Shown here one piece after another: positions 11,541 to 24,060 of a stretch of DNA of 64,000 nucleotides. The stretch lies in assembly GCF_029227915.1 (NCBI RefSeq), contig NC_079881.1:1674001-1738000 (forward strand). Direction: 5' to 3'. The notes under the pieces are model-generated. The model ran no database searches and was not told where the DNA came from. It saw nothing but the letters and a program-made list of their open reading frames with translations. The position numbers and the translations under genes were made by a program. Positions within the stretch are counted from its first letter, which is position 1, and each line of letters opens with the position of its first letter. This DNA comes from Hydractinia symbiolongicarpus (taxonomy: Eukaryota; Cnidaria; Hydrozoa; Anthoathecata; Hydractiniidae).

Positions 11541-13566
11541 AAGTCTCATGGGCTTTAGTGGTTAAATAATAATTTAAAAAATCGTTCGGGAAATGAGTTT
11601 ACTCCCTGGGTACTTTCTTTGTATACATTCGACTATACGGGCCAAGCCCGGGATGTACGGTAAATCGCGGGTTTCGTTTGTCGGCGATTAAAGCCCTTTC
11701 ATTAAGCGTCTCATCAAAAATGAAAACATTTCTGAAAACTACAAGTCTCATGCGTTTTAGTGATGAAAAAATAATTTAAAAAATCGTTCGGGAAATGAGT
11801 TTAATCCCTGGGTACTTTCTCTGTATACTTTTGACTATACGGGCCGAGTCGGAGATTTACGGAAAATGGCGGGTTTTCGTTTCTCGGCGATTAAACTTCT
11901 TTTATTCAGCGTCTCATCAAAAATGAAAACATTTTTAAAAATTACAAGTGTCATGGGCTTTAGTGGTTAAATAATAATTTAAAAAATCGTTCGGGAAATG
12001 AGTTTACTCCCTGGGTACTTTCTTTGTATACATTCGACTATACGGGCCAAGCCCGGGATGTACGGGAAATCGCGGGTTTCGTTTGCCGGCGATTAAACCA
12101 CTTTCATTAAGCGTCTCATCAAAAATGAAAACATTTCTGAAAACTACAAGTCTCATGCGTTTTAGTGATGAAAAAATAATTTAAAAAATCGTTCGGGAAA
12201 TGAGTTTACTCACAGGGTACTTTCTTTGTATACATTCGACTATACGGGCCAAGCCCGGGATTTACGGAAAATCGCGGAATTTCGTTTGCCGGCGATTAAA
12301 CCACTTTCACTAAGCGTCTTATCAAAAATGAAAACATTTCTGAAAACTACAAGTCTCATGCGTTTTAGTGGTGAAAAAGTAATTTAAAAAATCGTTCGGG
12401 AAAGGAGTTTACGCCCTGGGTACTTTCTTTGTATACTTTTGACTATACGGGCCGAGTCGGAGATTTACGGGAAGTCGTGGGTTTTCGTTTGCCGGCGATT
12501 AAACTTCTTTTATTCAGCGTCTCATCAAAAATGAAAACATTTTTAAAAACTACAAGTCTCATGGGCTTTAGTGGTTAAATAATAATTTAAAAAATCGTTC
12601 GGGAAATGAGTTTACTCCCTGGGTACTTTCTTTGTATACATTTGACTATACGGGCCAAGCCCGGGATGTACGGTAAATCGCGGGTTTCGTTTGCCGGCGA
12701 TTAAAGCACTTTCATTAAGCGTCTCATCAAAAATGAAAACATTTCTGAAAACTACAAGTCTCATGCGTTTTAGTGATGAAAAAATAATTTAAAAAATCGT
12801 TCAGGAAATGAGTTTAATCCCTGGGTACTTTCTCTGTATACTTTTGACTATACGGGCCGAGTCGGAGATTTACGGAAAATGGCGGGTTTTCGTTTCTCGG
12901 CGATTAAACTTCTTTTATTCAGCGTCTCATCAAAAATGAAAACATTTTTAAAAATTACAAGTGTCATGGGCTTTAGTGGTTAAATAATAATTTAAAAAAT
13001 CGTTCGGGAAATGAGTTTACTCCCTGGGTACTTTCTTTGTATACATTCGACTATACGGGCCAAGCCCGGGATGTACGGGAAATCGCGGGTTTCGTTTGCC
13101 GGCGATTAAACCACTTTCATTAAGCGTCTCATCAAAAATGAAAACATTTCTGAAAACTACAAGTCTCATGCGTTTTAGTGATGAAAAAATAATTTAAAAA
13201 ATCGTTCGGGAAATGAGTTTACTCACAGGGTACTTTCTTTGTATACATTCGACTATACGGGCCAAGCCCGGGATTTACGGAAAATCGCGGAATTTCGTTT
13301 GCCGGCGATTAAACCACTTTCACTAAGCGTCTTATCAAAAATGAAAACATTTCTGAAAACTACAAGTCTCATGCGTTTTAGTGGTGAAAAAATAATTTAA
13401 AAAATCGTTCGGGAAATGAGTTTACGCCCTGGGTACTTTCTTTGTATACTTTTGACTATACGGGCCGAGTCGGAGATTTACGGGAAGTCGTGGGTTTTCG
13501 TTTGCCGGTGATTAAACTTCTTTTATTCAGCGTCTCATCAAAAATGAAAACATTTTTAAAAACTAC
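11541..13566 (+). repeat. 1013-bp pentamer repeat, two tandem copies
   Basis: Copies at about 11541-12553 and 12554-13566. AAGTCTCATGGGC at 11541 matches 12554, and TCATGGGC after AAATTACAAGTG at 11951 matches 12964, both offset by 1013 bp. The length equals three 203-bp plus two 202-bp monomers. The 202-bp GATGTACGG subtype is included. Confidence 0.85.
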
Positions 13567-14100
13567 AAGTCTCATGGGTTTAATGGTGAAATAATAATTT
13601 AAAAAATCGTTCGGGAAATGAGTTTACTCCCTGGGTACTTTCTTTGTATACTTTTGACTATACGGGCCGAGTCCGGGGTTTACGGGAAATGGCGGGTTTT
13701 CGTTTGCCGGCGATTAAACTCCTTTTATTCAGCGTCTCATCAAAAATGAAAACATTTTTGAAAACTACAAGTCTCATGCGTTTTAGTGGTGAAAAGATAA
13801 TTTAAAAAATCGTTTTGGAAATGAGTTTACTCACAGGGTACTTTCTTTGTATACATTCGACTATACGGGCCAAGCCCGGGATTTACGGGAAATCGCGGGT
13901 TTTCGTTTGCCGGCGATTAAACCACTTTCATTAGGCGTCTCATCAAAAATGAAAACATTTTTGAAAACTACAAGACTAATGGGCTTTAGTGGTGAAATAA
14001 TAATTTAAAAAATCGTTCGGGAAATGAGTTTACTCCCTGGGTACTTTCTTTGTATACTTTTGACTATACGGGCCGAGTCCAAGGTTTACGGAAAATGGCG

Positions 14101-14190
14101 GGTTTTCGTTTGCCGGCGATTAAATTCCTTTTATTCAGCGTCTCATCAAAAATGAAAACATGCGTCTCATGCGTTTTAGTGGTGAAAAGG
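14101..14190 (+). repeat. Monomer with 13-bp internal deletion
   Basis: AATGAAAACA is followed directly by TGCGTCTCATGCG instead of TTTTTGAAAACTACAAGTCTC. Sixteen bases are replaced by TGC, a net loss of 13 bp. The right arm of the dyad is destroyed. This is the only example of this deletion I noticed. Confidence 0.75.
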
Positions 14191-14473
14191 TAATTTAAAA
14201 AGTCGTTTTGGAAATGAGTTTACTCACAGGGTACTTTCTTTGTATACATTCGACTATACGGGCCAAGCCCGGGATTTACGGGAAATTGCGGAATTTCGTT
14301 TGCCGGCGAATAAACCACTTTCACTAAGCGTCTCATCAAAAATGAGAACATTTTTAAAAACTACAAGTCTCATGGGCTTTAGTGGTTAAATAATAATTTA
14401 AAAAATCGTTCGGGAAATGAGTTTACTCCCTGGGTACTTTCTTTGTATACATTCGACTATACGGGCCAAGCCC

Positions 14474-15080
14474 GGGATGTACGGTAAATCCCGGGTTTCG
14501 TTTGCCGGCGATTGAAGCACTTTCATTAAGCGTCTCATCAAAAATGAAAACATTTCTGAAAACTACAAGTCTCATGCGTTTTAGTGATGAAAAAATAATT
14601 TAAAAAATCGTTCGGGAAATGAGTTTACTCCCTGGGTACTTTCTTTGTATACATTCGACTATACGGGCCAAGCCCGGGATGTACGGTAAATCGCGGGTTT
14701 CGTTTGCCGGCGATTAAAGCACTTTCATTAAGCGTCTCATCAAAAATGAAAACATTTCTGAAAACTACAAGTCTCATGCGTTTTAGTGATGAAAAAATAA
14801 TTTAAAAAATCGTTCGGGAAATGAGTTTACTCCCTGGGTACTTTCTTTGTATACATTCGACTATACGGGCCAAGCCCGGGGTGTACGGGAAATCGCGGGT
14901 TTCGTTTGCCGGCGATTAAACCACTTTCATTAAGCGTCTCATCAAAAATGAAAACATTTCTGAAAACTACAAGTCTCATGCGTTTTAGTGATGAAAAAAT
15001 AATTTAAAAAATCGTTTGGGAAATGAGTTTACTCCCTGGGTACTTTCTTTGTATACTTTTGACTATGCGGGCCGAGTCCG
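14474..15080 (+). repeat. Three consecutive 202-bp subtype monomers
   Basis: GGGATGTACGG (or GGGGTGTACGG) occurs at 14474, 14676 and 14878, an exact 202-bp step, each time with CGGGTTTCG and CTCATGCGTTTTAGTGATG. Elsewhere this subtype alternates with others, so a homogeneous run is local. It ends about 350 bp before the orientation switch. Confidence 0.85.
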
Positions 15081-15429
15081 GGATTTACGGGAAGTCTCGG
15101 GTTTTCGTTTGCCGGCGATTAAACTTCTTTTATTTAGCGTCTCATCAAAAATAAAAAGATTTTTGAAAACTACAAGTCTCATGCGTTTTAGTTGTGCAAA
15201 GATAATTTAAAAAATCGTTTTGGAAATGAGTTTACTCACAGGGTACTTTTTTTGTATACATTCGACTATACGGGCCAAGCCCGGGATTTACGTGAAATCG
15301 CGGGTTTTCGTTTGCCGACGATTAAACCACTTTCATTAAGCGTCTCATCAAAAATGAAAACATTTCTGAAAACTACAAGTCTCATGCGTTTTAGTGGTGA
15401 AAAAATAATTTAAAAAATCGTTCGGGAAA

Positions 15430-15447
15430 CCCTAACCCTAACCCTAA
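15430..15447 (+). repeat. Interstitial telomere-type tract (CCCTAA)3
   Basis: Three exact CCCTAA units occupy 15430-15447, flanked by AAA on the left and ACG on the right. The spacing is exactly 6 bp, so the G-rich strand reads TTAGGG. The tract lies precisely where the satellite changes orientation. Read leftward on the minus strand, the right-hand array runs through ...TTTTCGT into TTAGGG units, as at a natural chromosome end. The left array then joins directly, with no facing TTAGGG tract of its own. Both joins have short microhomology: the monomer has GGGAAATGAG on the left and GGCAAACGAAAA on the right, so AAA and AA(A) could be shared with the tract. I infer a relict telomere fusion or telomere-capture junction. 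An assembly join cannot be excluded. Confidence 0.9.
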
Positions 15448-16558
15448 ACGAAAACCCGCGACTTCCCGTAAATCCCCGACTCGGCCCGTATAGTCAAAAG
15501 TATACAAAGAAAGTACCCAGGGAGTAAACTCATTTCCCGAACGATTTTTTAAATTATTTTTTCACCACTAAAACGCATGAGACTTGTAGTTTTCAGAAAT
15601 GTTTTCATTTTTGATGAGACGCTTAGTGAAAGTGGTTTAATCGCCGGCAAACGAAAACCGCGATTTCCCGTAAATCCCGGATTCGGCCCGTATAGTCAAA
15701 AGTATACAAAGAAGGTACCCAGGGAGTAAACTCATTTCCCGAACGATTTTTTAAATTATTGTTTCACCACTAAAGCCCATGAGACTTGTAGTTTTCAAAA
15801 ATGTTTTCATTTTTGATGAGACGCTGAATAAAAGAAGTTTAATCGCCGGCAAACGAAAACCCGCGATTTCCCGTAAATCCCGGGCTTGGCCCGTTTAGTC
15901 GAATGTATACAAAAAAAAGTACCCTGTGAGTAAACTCCTTTCCAAAAGGATTTTTTAAATTATTTTTTCACCACTAAAACGCATGAGACTTGTAGTTTTC
16001 AGAAATGTTTTCATTTTTGATGAGACGCCTAATGAAAGTGGTTTAATCGCCGGCAAACGAAAACCCGCGATTTCCCGTAAATGCCGGGCTTGGCCCGTAT
16101 AGTCGAATGTATACAAAGAAAGTACCCTGTGAGTAAATTCATTTCCAAAACGATTTTTTAAATTATCTTTTCACCACTAAAACGCATGAGACTTGTAGTT
16201 TTCAAAAATGTTTTCATTTTTGATGAGACGCTGAATAAAAGGAGTTTAATCGCCGGCAAACGAAAACCCGCCATTTCCCGTAAACCCTGGACTCGGCCCG
16301 TATAGTCAAAAGTATACAAAGAAAGTACCCAGGGAGTAAACTCATTTCCCGAACGATTTTTTAAATTATTATTTCACCACTAAAGCCCATGAGACTTGTA
16401 GTTTTCAAAAATGTTTTCATTTTTGATGACACGCTGAATAAAAGAAGTTTAATCGCCGGCAAACGAAAACCCGCGATTTCCCGTAAATCCCGGATTCAGC
16501 CCGTATAGTCAAAAGTATACAAAGAAGGTACCCAGGGAGTAAACTCATTTCCCGAACG

Positions 16559-19500
16559 ATTTTTTAAATTATTTTTTCACCACTAAAACGCATGAGACTT
16601 GTAGTTTTCAGAAATGTTTTCATTTTTGATGAGACGCCTAATGAAAGTGGTTTAATCGCCGGCAAACGAAAACCCGCGATTTCCCGTAAATCCCGGGCTT
16701 GGCCCGTATAGTCGAATGTATACAAAAAAAAGTACCCTGTGAGTAAACTCATTTCCAAAAGGATTTTTTAAATTATCTTTTCACCACTAAAACGCATGAG
16801 ACTTGTAGTTTTCAAAAATGTTTTTATTTTTGATGAGACGCTGAATAAAAGAAGTTTAATCGCCGGCAAACGAAAACCCGCGATTTCCCGTAAATCCCGG
16901 ATTCCGTCCGTATAGTCAAAAGTATACAAAGAAGGTACCCAGGGAGTAAACTCATTTCCCGAACGATTTTTTAAATTATTTTTTCACCACTAAAACGCAT
17001 GAGACTTGTAGTTTTCAGAAATGTTTTCATTTTTGATGAGACGCCTAATGAAAGTGGTTTAATCGCCGGCAAACGAAAACCCGCGATTTCCCGTAAATCC
17101 CGGGCTTGGCCCGTATAGTCGAATGTATACAAAGAAAGTACCCTGAGAGTAACCTCAATTCCAAAACGACTTTTTAAATTATCTTTTCACCACTAAAACG
17201 CATGAGACTTGTAGTTTTCAAAAATGATTTCATTTTTGATGAGACGCTGAATAAAAGAAGTTTAATCGCCGGCAAACGAAAAACCGCGATTTCCCGTAAA
17301 CCCCGGACTCGGCCCGTATAGTCAAAAGTATACAAAGAAAGTACCCGGGGAGTAAACTCATTTCCCGAACGATTTTTTAAATTATTTTTTCACCACTAAA
17401 ACGAATGAGACTTGTAGTTTACAAAAATGTTTTCATTTTTGATGAGACGCTGAATAAAAGAAGTTTAATCGCCGGCAAACGAAAACCTGCGATTTCCCGT
17501 AAATCCCCGACTCGGCCCGTATAGTCAAAAGTATACAAAGAAAGTACCCTGGGAGTAAACTCATTTCCCGAACGATTTTTTAAATTATTATTTCACCACT
17601 AAAACGCATGACACTTGTAGTTTTCAGAAATGTTTTCATTTTTGATGAGACGCTTAGTGAAAGTGGTTTAATCGCTGGCAAACGAAATTCCGCGATTTCC
17701 CGTAAATCCCGGGCTTGGCCCGTATAGTCGAATGTATACAAAGAGAGTACCCTGTGAGTAAACTCATTTCCAAAACGATTTTTTAAATTATCTTTTCACC
17801 ATTAAAACGCATGAGACTTGTAGTTTTCAAAAATGTTTTCATTTTTGATGAGACGCTGAATAAAAGAAGTTTAATCGCCGGCAAACGAAAACCCGCGATT
17901 TCCCGTAAATCCCGGATTCGGCCCGTATAGTCAAAAGTATACAAAGAAGGTACCCAGGGAGTAAACTCATTTCCCGAACGATTTTTTAAATTATTATTTC
18001 ACCACTAAAGCCCATGAGACTTGTAGTTTTCAAAAATGTTTTCATTTTTGATGAGACGCTGAATAAAAGAAGTTTAATCGCCGGCAAACGAAAACCCGCG
18101 ATTTCCCGTAAATCCCGGATTCGGCCCGTATAGTCAAAAGTATACAAAGAAGGTACCCAGAGAGTAAACTCATTTCCCGAACGATTTTTTAAATTATTTT
18201 TTCACCACTAAAACGCATGAGACTTGTAGTTTTCAGAAATGTTTTCATTTTTGATGAGACGCCTAATGAAAGTGGTTTAATCGCCGGCAAACGAAAACCC
18301 GCGATTTCCCGTAAATCCCGGGCTTGGCCCGTATAGTCGAATGTATACAAAGAAAGTACCCTGTGAGTAAATTCATTTCCAAAACGATTTTTTAAATTAT
18401 CTTTTCACCACTAAAACGCATGAGACTTGTAGTTTTCAAAAATGTTTTCATTTTTGATGAGACGCTGAATAAAAGGAGTTTAATCGCCGGCAAACGAAAA
18501 CCCGCCATTTCCAGTAAACCCCGGACTTGGCCCGTATAGTCAAAAGTATACAAAGAAAGTACCCAGGGAGTAAACTCATTTCCCGAACGATTTTTTAAAT
18601 TATTATTTCACCACTAAAGCCCATGAGACTTGTAGTTTTCAAAAATGTTTTCATTTTTGATGAGACGCTGAATAAAAGAAGTTTAATCGCCGGCAAACGA
18701 AAACCCGCGATTTCCCGTAAATCCCGGATTCGGCCCGTATAGTCAAAAGTATACAAAGAAGGTACCCAGGGAGTAAACTCATTTCCCAAACGATTTTTTA
18801 AATTATTTTTTCACCACTAAAACGCATGAGACTTGTAGTTTTCAGAAATGTTTTCATTTTTGATGAGACGCCTAATGAAAGTGGTTTAATCGCCGGCAAA
18901 CGAAAACCCGCGATTTCCCGTAAATCCCGGGCTTGGCCCGTATAGTCGAATGTATACAAAAAAAAGTACCCTGTGAGTAAACTCATTTCCAAAAGGATTT
19001 TTTAAATTATCTTTTCACCACTAAAACGCATGAGACTTGTAGTTTTCAAAAATGTTTTTATTTTTGATGAGACGCTGAATAAAAGAAGTTTAATCGCCGG
19101 CAAACGAAAACCCGCGATTTCCCGTAAATCCCGGATTCCGTCCGTATAGTCAAAAGTATACAAAGAAGGTACCCAGGGAGTAAACTCATTTCCCGAACGA
19201 TTTTTTAAATTATTTTTTCACCACTAAAACGCATGAGACTTGTAGTTTTTAGAAATGTTTTCATTTTTGATGAGACGCCTAATGAAAGTGGTTTAATCGC
19301 CGGCAAACGAAAACCCGCGATTTCCCGTAAATCCCGGGCTTGGCCCGTATAGTCGAATGTATACAAAGAAAGTACCCTGTGAGTAACCTCAATTCCAAAA
19401 CGACTTTTTAAATTATCTTTTCACCACTAAAACGCATGAGACTTGTAGTTTTTAAAAATGATTTCATTTTTGATGAGACGCTGAATAAAAGAAGTTTAAT

Positions 19501-22500
19501 CGCCGGCAAACGAAAAACCGCGATTTCCCGTAAACCCCGGACTCGGCCCGTATAGTCAAAAGTATACAAAGAAAGTACCCGGGGAAAAAACTCATTTCCC
19601 GAACGATTTTTTAAATTATTTTTTCACCACTAAAACGCATGAGACTTGTAGTTTACAAAAATGTTTTCATTTTTGATGAGACGCTGAATAAAAGAAGTTT
19701 AATCGCCGGCAAACGAAAACCTGCGATTTCCCGTAAATCCCCGACTTGGCCCGTATAGTCAAAAGTATACAAAGAAAGTACCCTGGGAGTAAACTCATTT
19801 CCCGAACGATTTTTTAAATTATTATTTCACCACTAAAGCCCATGAGACTTGTAGTTTTCAAAAATGTTTTCATTTTTGATGAGACGCTGAATAAAAGAAG
19901 TTTAATCGCCGGCAAACGAAAACCCGCGATTTCCCGTAAATCCCGGATTCGGCCCGTATAGTCAAAAGTATACAAAGAAGGTACCCAGGGAGTAAACTCA
20001 TTTCCCGAACGATTTTTTAAATTATTTTTTCACCACTAAAACGCATGAGACTTGTAGTTTTCAGAAATGTTTTCATTTTTGATGAGACGCCTAATGAAAG
20101 TGGTTTAATCGCCGGCAAACGAAAACCCGCGATTTCCCGTAAATCCCGGGCTTGGCCCGTATAGTCGAATGTATACAAAAAAAAGTACCCTGTGAGTAAA
20201 CTCATTTCCAAAAGGATTTTTTAAATTATCTTTTCACCACTAAAACGCATGAGACTTGTAGTTTTCAAAAATGTTTTTATTTTTGATGAGACGCTGAATA
20301 AAAGAAGTTTAATCGCCGGCAAACGAAAACCCGCGATTTCCCGTAAATCCCGGATTCCGTCCGTATAGTCAAAAGTATACAAAGAAAGTACCCAGGGAGT
20401 AAACTCATTTCCCGAACGATTTTTTAAATTATTTTTTCACCACTAAAACGCATGAGACTTGTAGTTTTTAGAAATGTTTTCATTTTTGATGAGACGCCTA
20501 ATGAAAGTGGTTTAATCGCCGGCAAACGAAAACCCGCGATTTCCCGTAAATCCCGGGCTTGGCCCGTATAGTCGAATGTATACAAAGAAAGTACCCTGTG
20601 AGTAACCTCAATTCCAAAACGACTTTTTAAATTATCTTTTCACCACTAAAACGCATGAGACTTGTAGTTTTTAAAAATGATTTCATTTTTGATGAGACGC
20701 TGAATAAAAGAAGTTTAATCGCCGGCAAACGAAAAACCGCGATTTCCCGTAAACCCCGGACTCGGCCCGTATAGTCAAAAGTATACAAAGAAAGTACCCG
20801 GGGAGTAAACTCATTTCCCGAACGATTTTTTAAATTATTTTTTCACCACTAAAACGCATGAGACTTGTAGTTTACAAAAATGTTTTCATTTTTGATGAGA
20901 CGCTGAATAAAAGAAGTTTAATCGCCGGCAAACGAAAACCTGCGATTTCCCGTAAATCCCCGACTCGGCCCGTATAGTCAAAAGTATACAAAGAAAGTAC
21001 CCTGGGAGTAAACTCATTTCCCGAACGATTTTTTAAATTATTATTTCACCACTAAAACGCATGAGACTTGTAGTTTTCAAAAATGTTTTCATTTTTGATG
21101 AGACGCTGAATAAAAGAAGTTTAATCGCCGGGAAACGAAAACCCGCGACTTCCCGTAAATCCCGGACTCGGCCAGTATAGTCAAAAGTATACAAAAAAAG
21201 TACCCAGGGAGTAAACTCATTTCCCGAACGATTTTTTAAATTATTTTTTCACCACTAAAACGCATGAGACTTGTAGTTTTCAGAAATGTTTTCATTTTTG
21301 ATGAGACGCTTAGTGAAAGTGGTTTAATCGCTGGCAAACGAAATTCCGCGATTTCCCGTAAATCCCGGGCTTGGCCCGTATAGTCGAATGTATACAAAGA
21401 AAGTACCCTGTGAGTAAACTCATTTCCAAAACGATTTTTTAAATTATCTTTTCACCACTAAAACGCATGAGACTTGCAGTTTTCAAAAATGTTTTCATTT
21501 TTGATGAGACGCTGAATAAAAGGAGTTTAATCGCCGGCAAACGAAAACCCGCGATTTCCCGTAAATCCCGGATTCGGCCCGTATAGTCAAAAGTATACAA
21601 AGAAGGTACCCAGAGAGTAAACTCATTTCCCGAACGATTTTTTAAATTATTTTTTCACCACTAAAACGCATGAGACTTGTAGTTTTCAGAAATGTTTTCA
21701 TTTTTGATGAGACGCCTAATGAAAGTGGTTTAATCGCCGGCAAACGAAAACCGGCGATTTCCCGTAAATCCCGGGCTTGGCCCGTATAGTCGAATGTATA
21801 CAAAGAAAGTACCCAGGGAGTAAACTCATTTCCCGAACGATTTTTTAAATTATTATTTCACCACTAAAGCCCATGAGACTTGTAGTTTTCAAAAATGTTT
21901 TCATTTTTGATGAGACGCTGAATAAAAGAAGTTTAATCGCCGGCAAACGAAAACCCGCGATTTCCCGTAAATCCCGGATTCGGCCCGTATAGTCAAAAGT
22001 ATACAAAGAAGGTACCCAGAGAGTAAACTCATTTCCCGAACGATTTTTTAAATTATTTTTTCACCACTAAAACGCATGAGACTTGTAGTTTTCAGAAATG
22101 TTTTCATTTTTGATGAGACGCCTAATGAAAGTGGTTTAATCGCCGGCAAACGAAAACCCGCGATTTCCCGTAAATCCCGGGCTTGGCCCGTATAGTCGAA
22201 TGTATACAAAGAAAGTACCCTGTGAGTAAATTCATTTCCAAAACGATTTTTTAAATTATCTTTTCACCACTAAAACGCATGAGACTTGTAGTTTTCAAAA
22301 ATGTTTTCATTTTTGATGAGACGCTGAATAAAAGGAGTTTAATCGCCGGCAAACGAAAACCCGCCATTTCCTGTAAACCCCGGACTCGGCCCGTATAGTC
22401 AAAAGTATACAAAGAAAGTACCCAGGGAGTAAACTCATTTCCCGAACGATTTTTTAAATTATTATTTCACCACTAAAGCCCATGAGACTTGTAGTTTTCA

Positions 22501-24060
22501 AAAATGTTTTCATTTTTGATGAGACGCTGAATAAAAGAAGTTTAATCGCCGGCAAACGAAAACCCGCGATTTCCCGTAAATCCCGGATTCGGCCCGTATA
22601 GTCAAAAGTATACAAAGAAGGTACCCAGGGAGTAAACTCATTTCCCGAACGATTTTTTAAATTATTTTTTCACCACTAAAACGCATGAGACTTGTAGTTT
22701 TCAGAAATGTTTTCATTTTTGATGAGACGCCTAATGAAAGTGGTTTAATCGCCGGCAAACGAAAACCCGCGATTTCCCGTAAATCCCGGGCTTGGCCCGT
22801 ATAGTCGAATGTATACAAAAAAAAGTACCCTGTGAGTAAACTCATTTCCAAAAGGATTTTTTAAATTATCTTTTCACCACTAAAACGCATGAGACTTGTA
22901 GTTTTCAAAAATGTTTTTATTTTTGATGAGACGCTGAATAAAAGAAGTTTAATCGCCGGCAAACGAAAACCCGCGATTTCCCGTAAATCCCGGATTCCGT
23001 CCGTATAGTCAAAAGTATACAAAGAAGGTACCCAGGGAGTAAACTCATTTCCCGAACGATTTTTTAAATTATTTTTTCACCACTAAAACGCATGAGACTT
23101 GTAGTTTTCAGAAATGTTTTCATTTTTGATGAGACGCCTAATGAAAGTGGTTTAATCGCCGGCAAACGAAAACCCACGATTTCCCGTAAATCCCGGGTTT
23201 GGCCCGTATAGTCGAATGTATACAAAGAAAGTACCCTGTGAGTAAATTCATTTCCAAAACGATTTTTTAAATTATGTTTTCACCACTAAAACGCATGAGA
23301 CTTGTAGTTTTCAAAAATGTTTTCATTTTTGATGAGACGCTGAATAAAAGGAGTTTAATCGCCGGCAAACGAAAACCCGCCATTTCCCGTAAATCCCGGA
23401 TTCGGCCCGTATAGTCAAAAGTATACAAAGAAGGTACCCAGGGAGTAAACTCATTTCCCGAACGATTTTTTAAATTATTTTTTCACCACTAAAACGCATG
23501 AGACTTGTAGTTTTCAGAAATGTTTTCATTTTTGATGAGACGCCTAATGAAAGTGGTTTAATCGCCGGCAAACGAAAACCCGCGATTTCCCGTAAATCCC
23601 GGGCTTGGCCCGTATAGTCGAATGTATACAAAAAAAAGTACCCTGTGAGTAAACTCATTTCCAAAAGGATTTTTTAAATTATCTTTTCACCACTAAAACG
23701 CATGAGACTTGTAGTTTTCAAAAATGTTTTTATTTTTGATGAGACGCTGAATAAAAGAAGTTTAATCGCCGGCAAACGAAAACCCGCGATTTCCCGTAAA
23801 TCCCGGATTCCGTCCGTATAGTCAAAAGTATACAAAGAAGGTACCCAGGGAGTAAACTCATTTCCCGAACGATTTTTTAAATTATTTTTTCACCACTAAA
23901 ACGCATGAGACTTGTAGTTTTCAGAAATGTTTTCATTTTTGATGAGACGCCTAATGAAAGTGGTTTAATCGCCGGCAAACGAAAACCCGCGATTTCCCGT
24001 AAATCCCGGGCTTGGCCCGTATAGTCGAATGTATACAAAGAAAGTACCCTGTGAGTAACC
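16559..24060 (-). repeat. Right-array HOR domain marked by ATTCCGTCCG
   Basis: The private variant ATTCCGTCCG occurs at 16901, 19135, 20354, 22994 and 23807. The intervals are 2234, 1219, 2640 and 813 bp, which are 11, 6, 13 and 4 monomers plus 1 bp each. Just before it in each case is the same monomer, with an A8 run in GTATACAAAAAAAAGTACCC and CCAAAAGGATTTTTT. The extra base in each interval comes from this longer A run. Blocks of several sizes were therefore copied around the same core rather than one uniform HOR being iterated. Confidence 0.8.

Larger units (their letters stand above)
1..15429 (+). repeat. 203-bp satellite array, forward orientation
   Basis: A continuous tandem array of a monomer of about 203 bp, cut off by the window at its left end. 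Landmarks recur at 1, 204, 407, 610, 813 and 1016. The conserved order in each monomer is GGCGGGTTTTCG, TTTGCCGGCGATTAAA, GCGTCTCATC, a hairpin-like dyad, ACTACAAGTCTCATG, TTTAGTGGTGAAA, TAATTTAAAAAATCGTT, GAAATGAGTTTACTC, GGGTACTTTC, TTGTATAC, GACTATACGGGCC and GATTTACG. Variation is mostly single-base change plus shared block variants. No gene, RNA gene or inserted element interrupts it. The 15 kb holds nothing except satellite, including all stretches between the sub-blocks listed separately. The array stops inside a monomer, after CGTTCGGGAAA, where the telomere-type tract begins. The satellite family is not one I recognise. Confidence 0.97.

Noticed and set aside
18595-18992. Many 64-codon frames ending FSGEKII or FSGEIII, one per monomer
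   Set aside because: They follow the monomer exactly, are broken in many copies by frameshifts and deletions, and resemble no protein I know. Treated as chance frames of the repeat.
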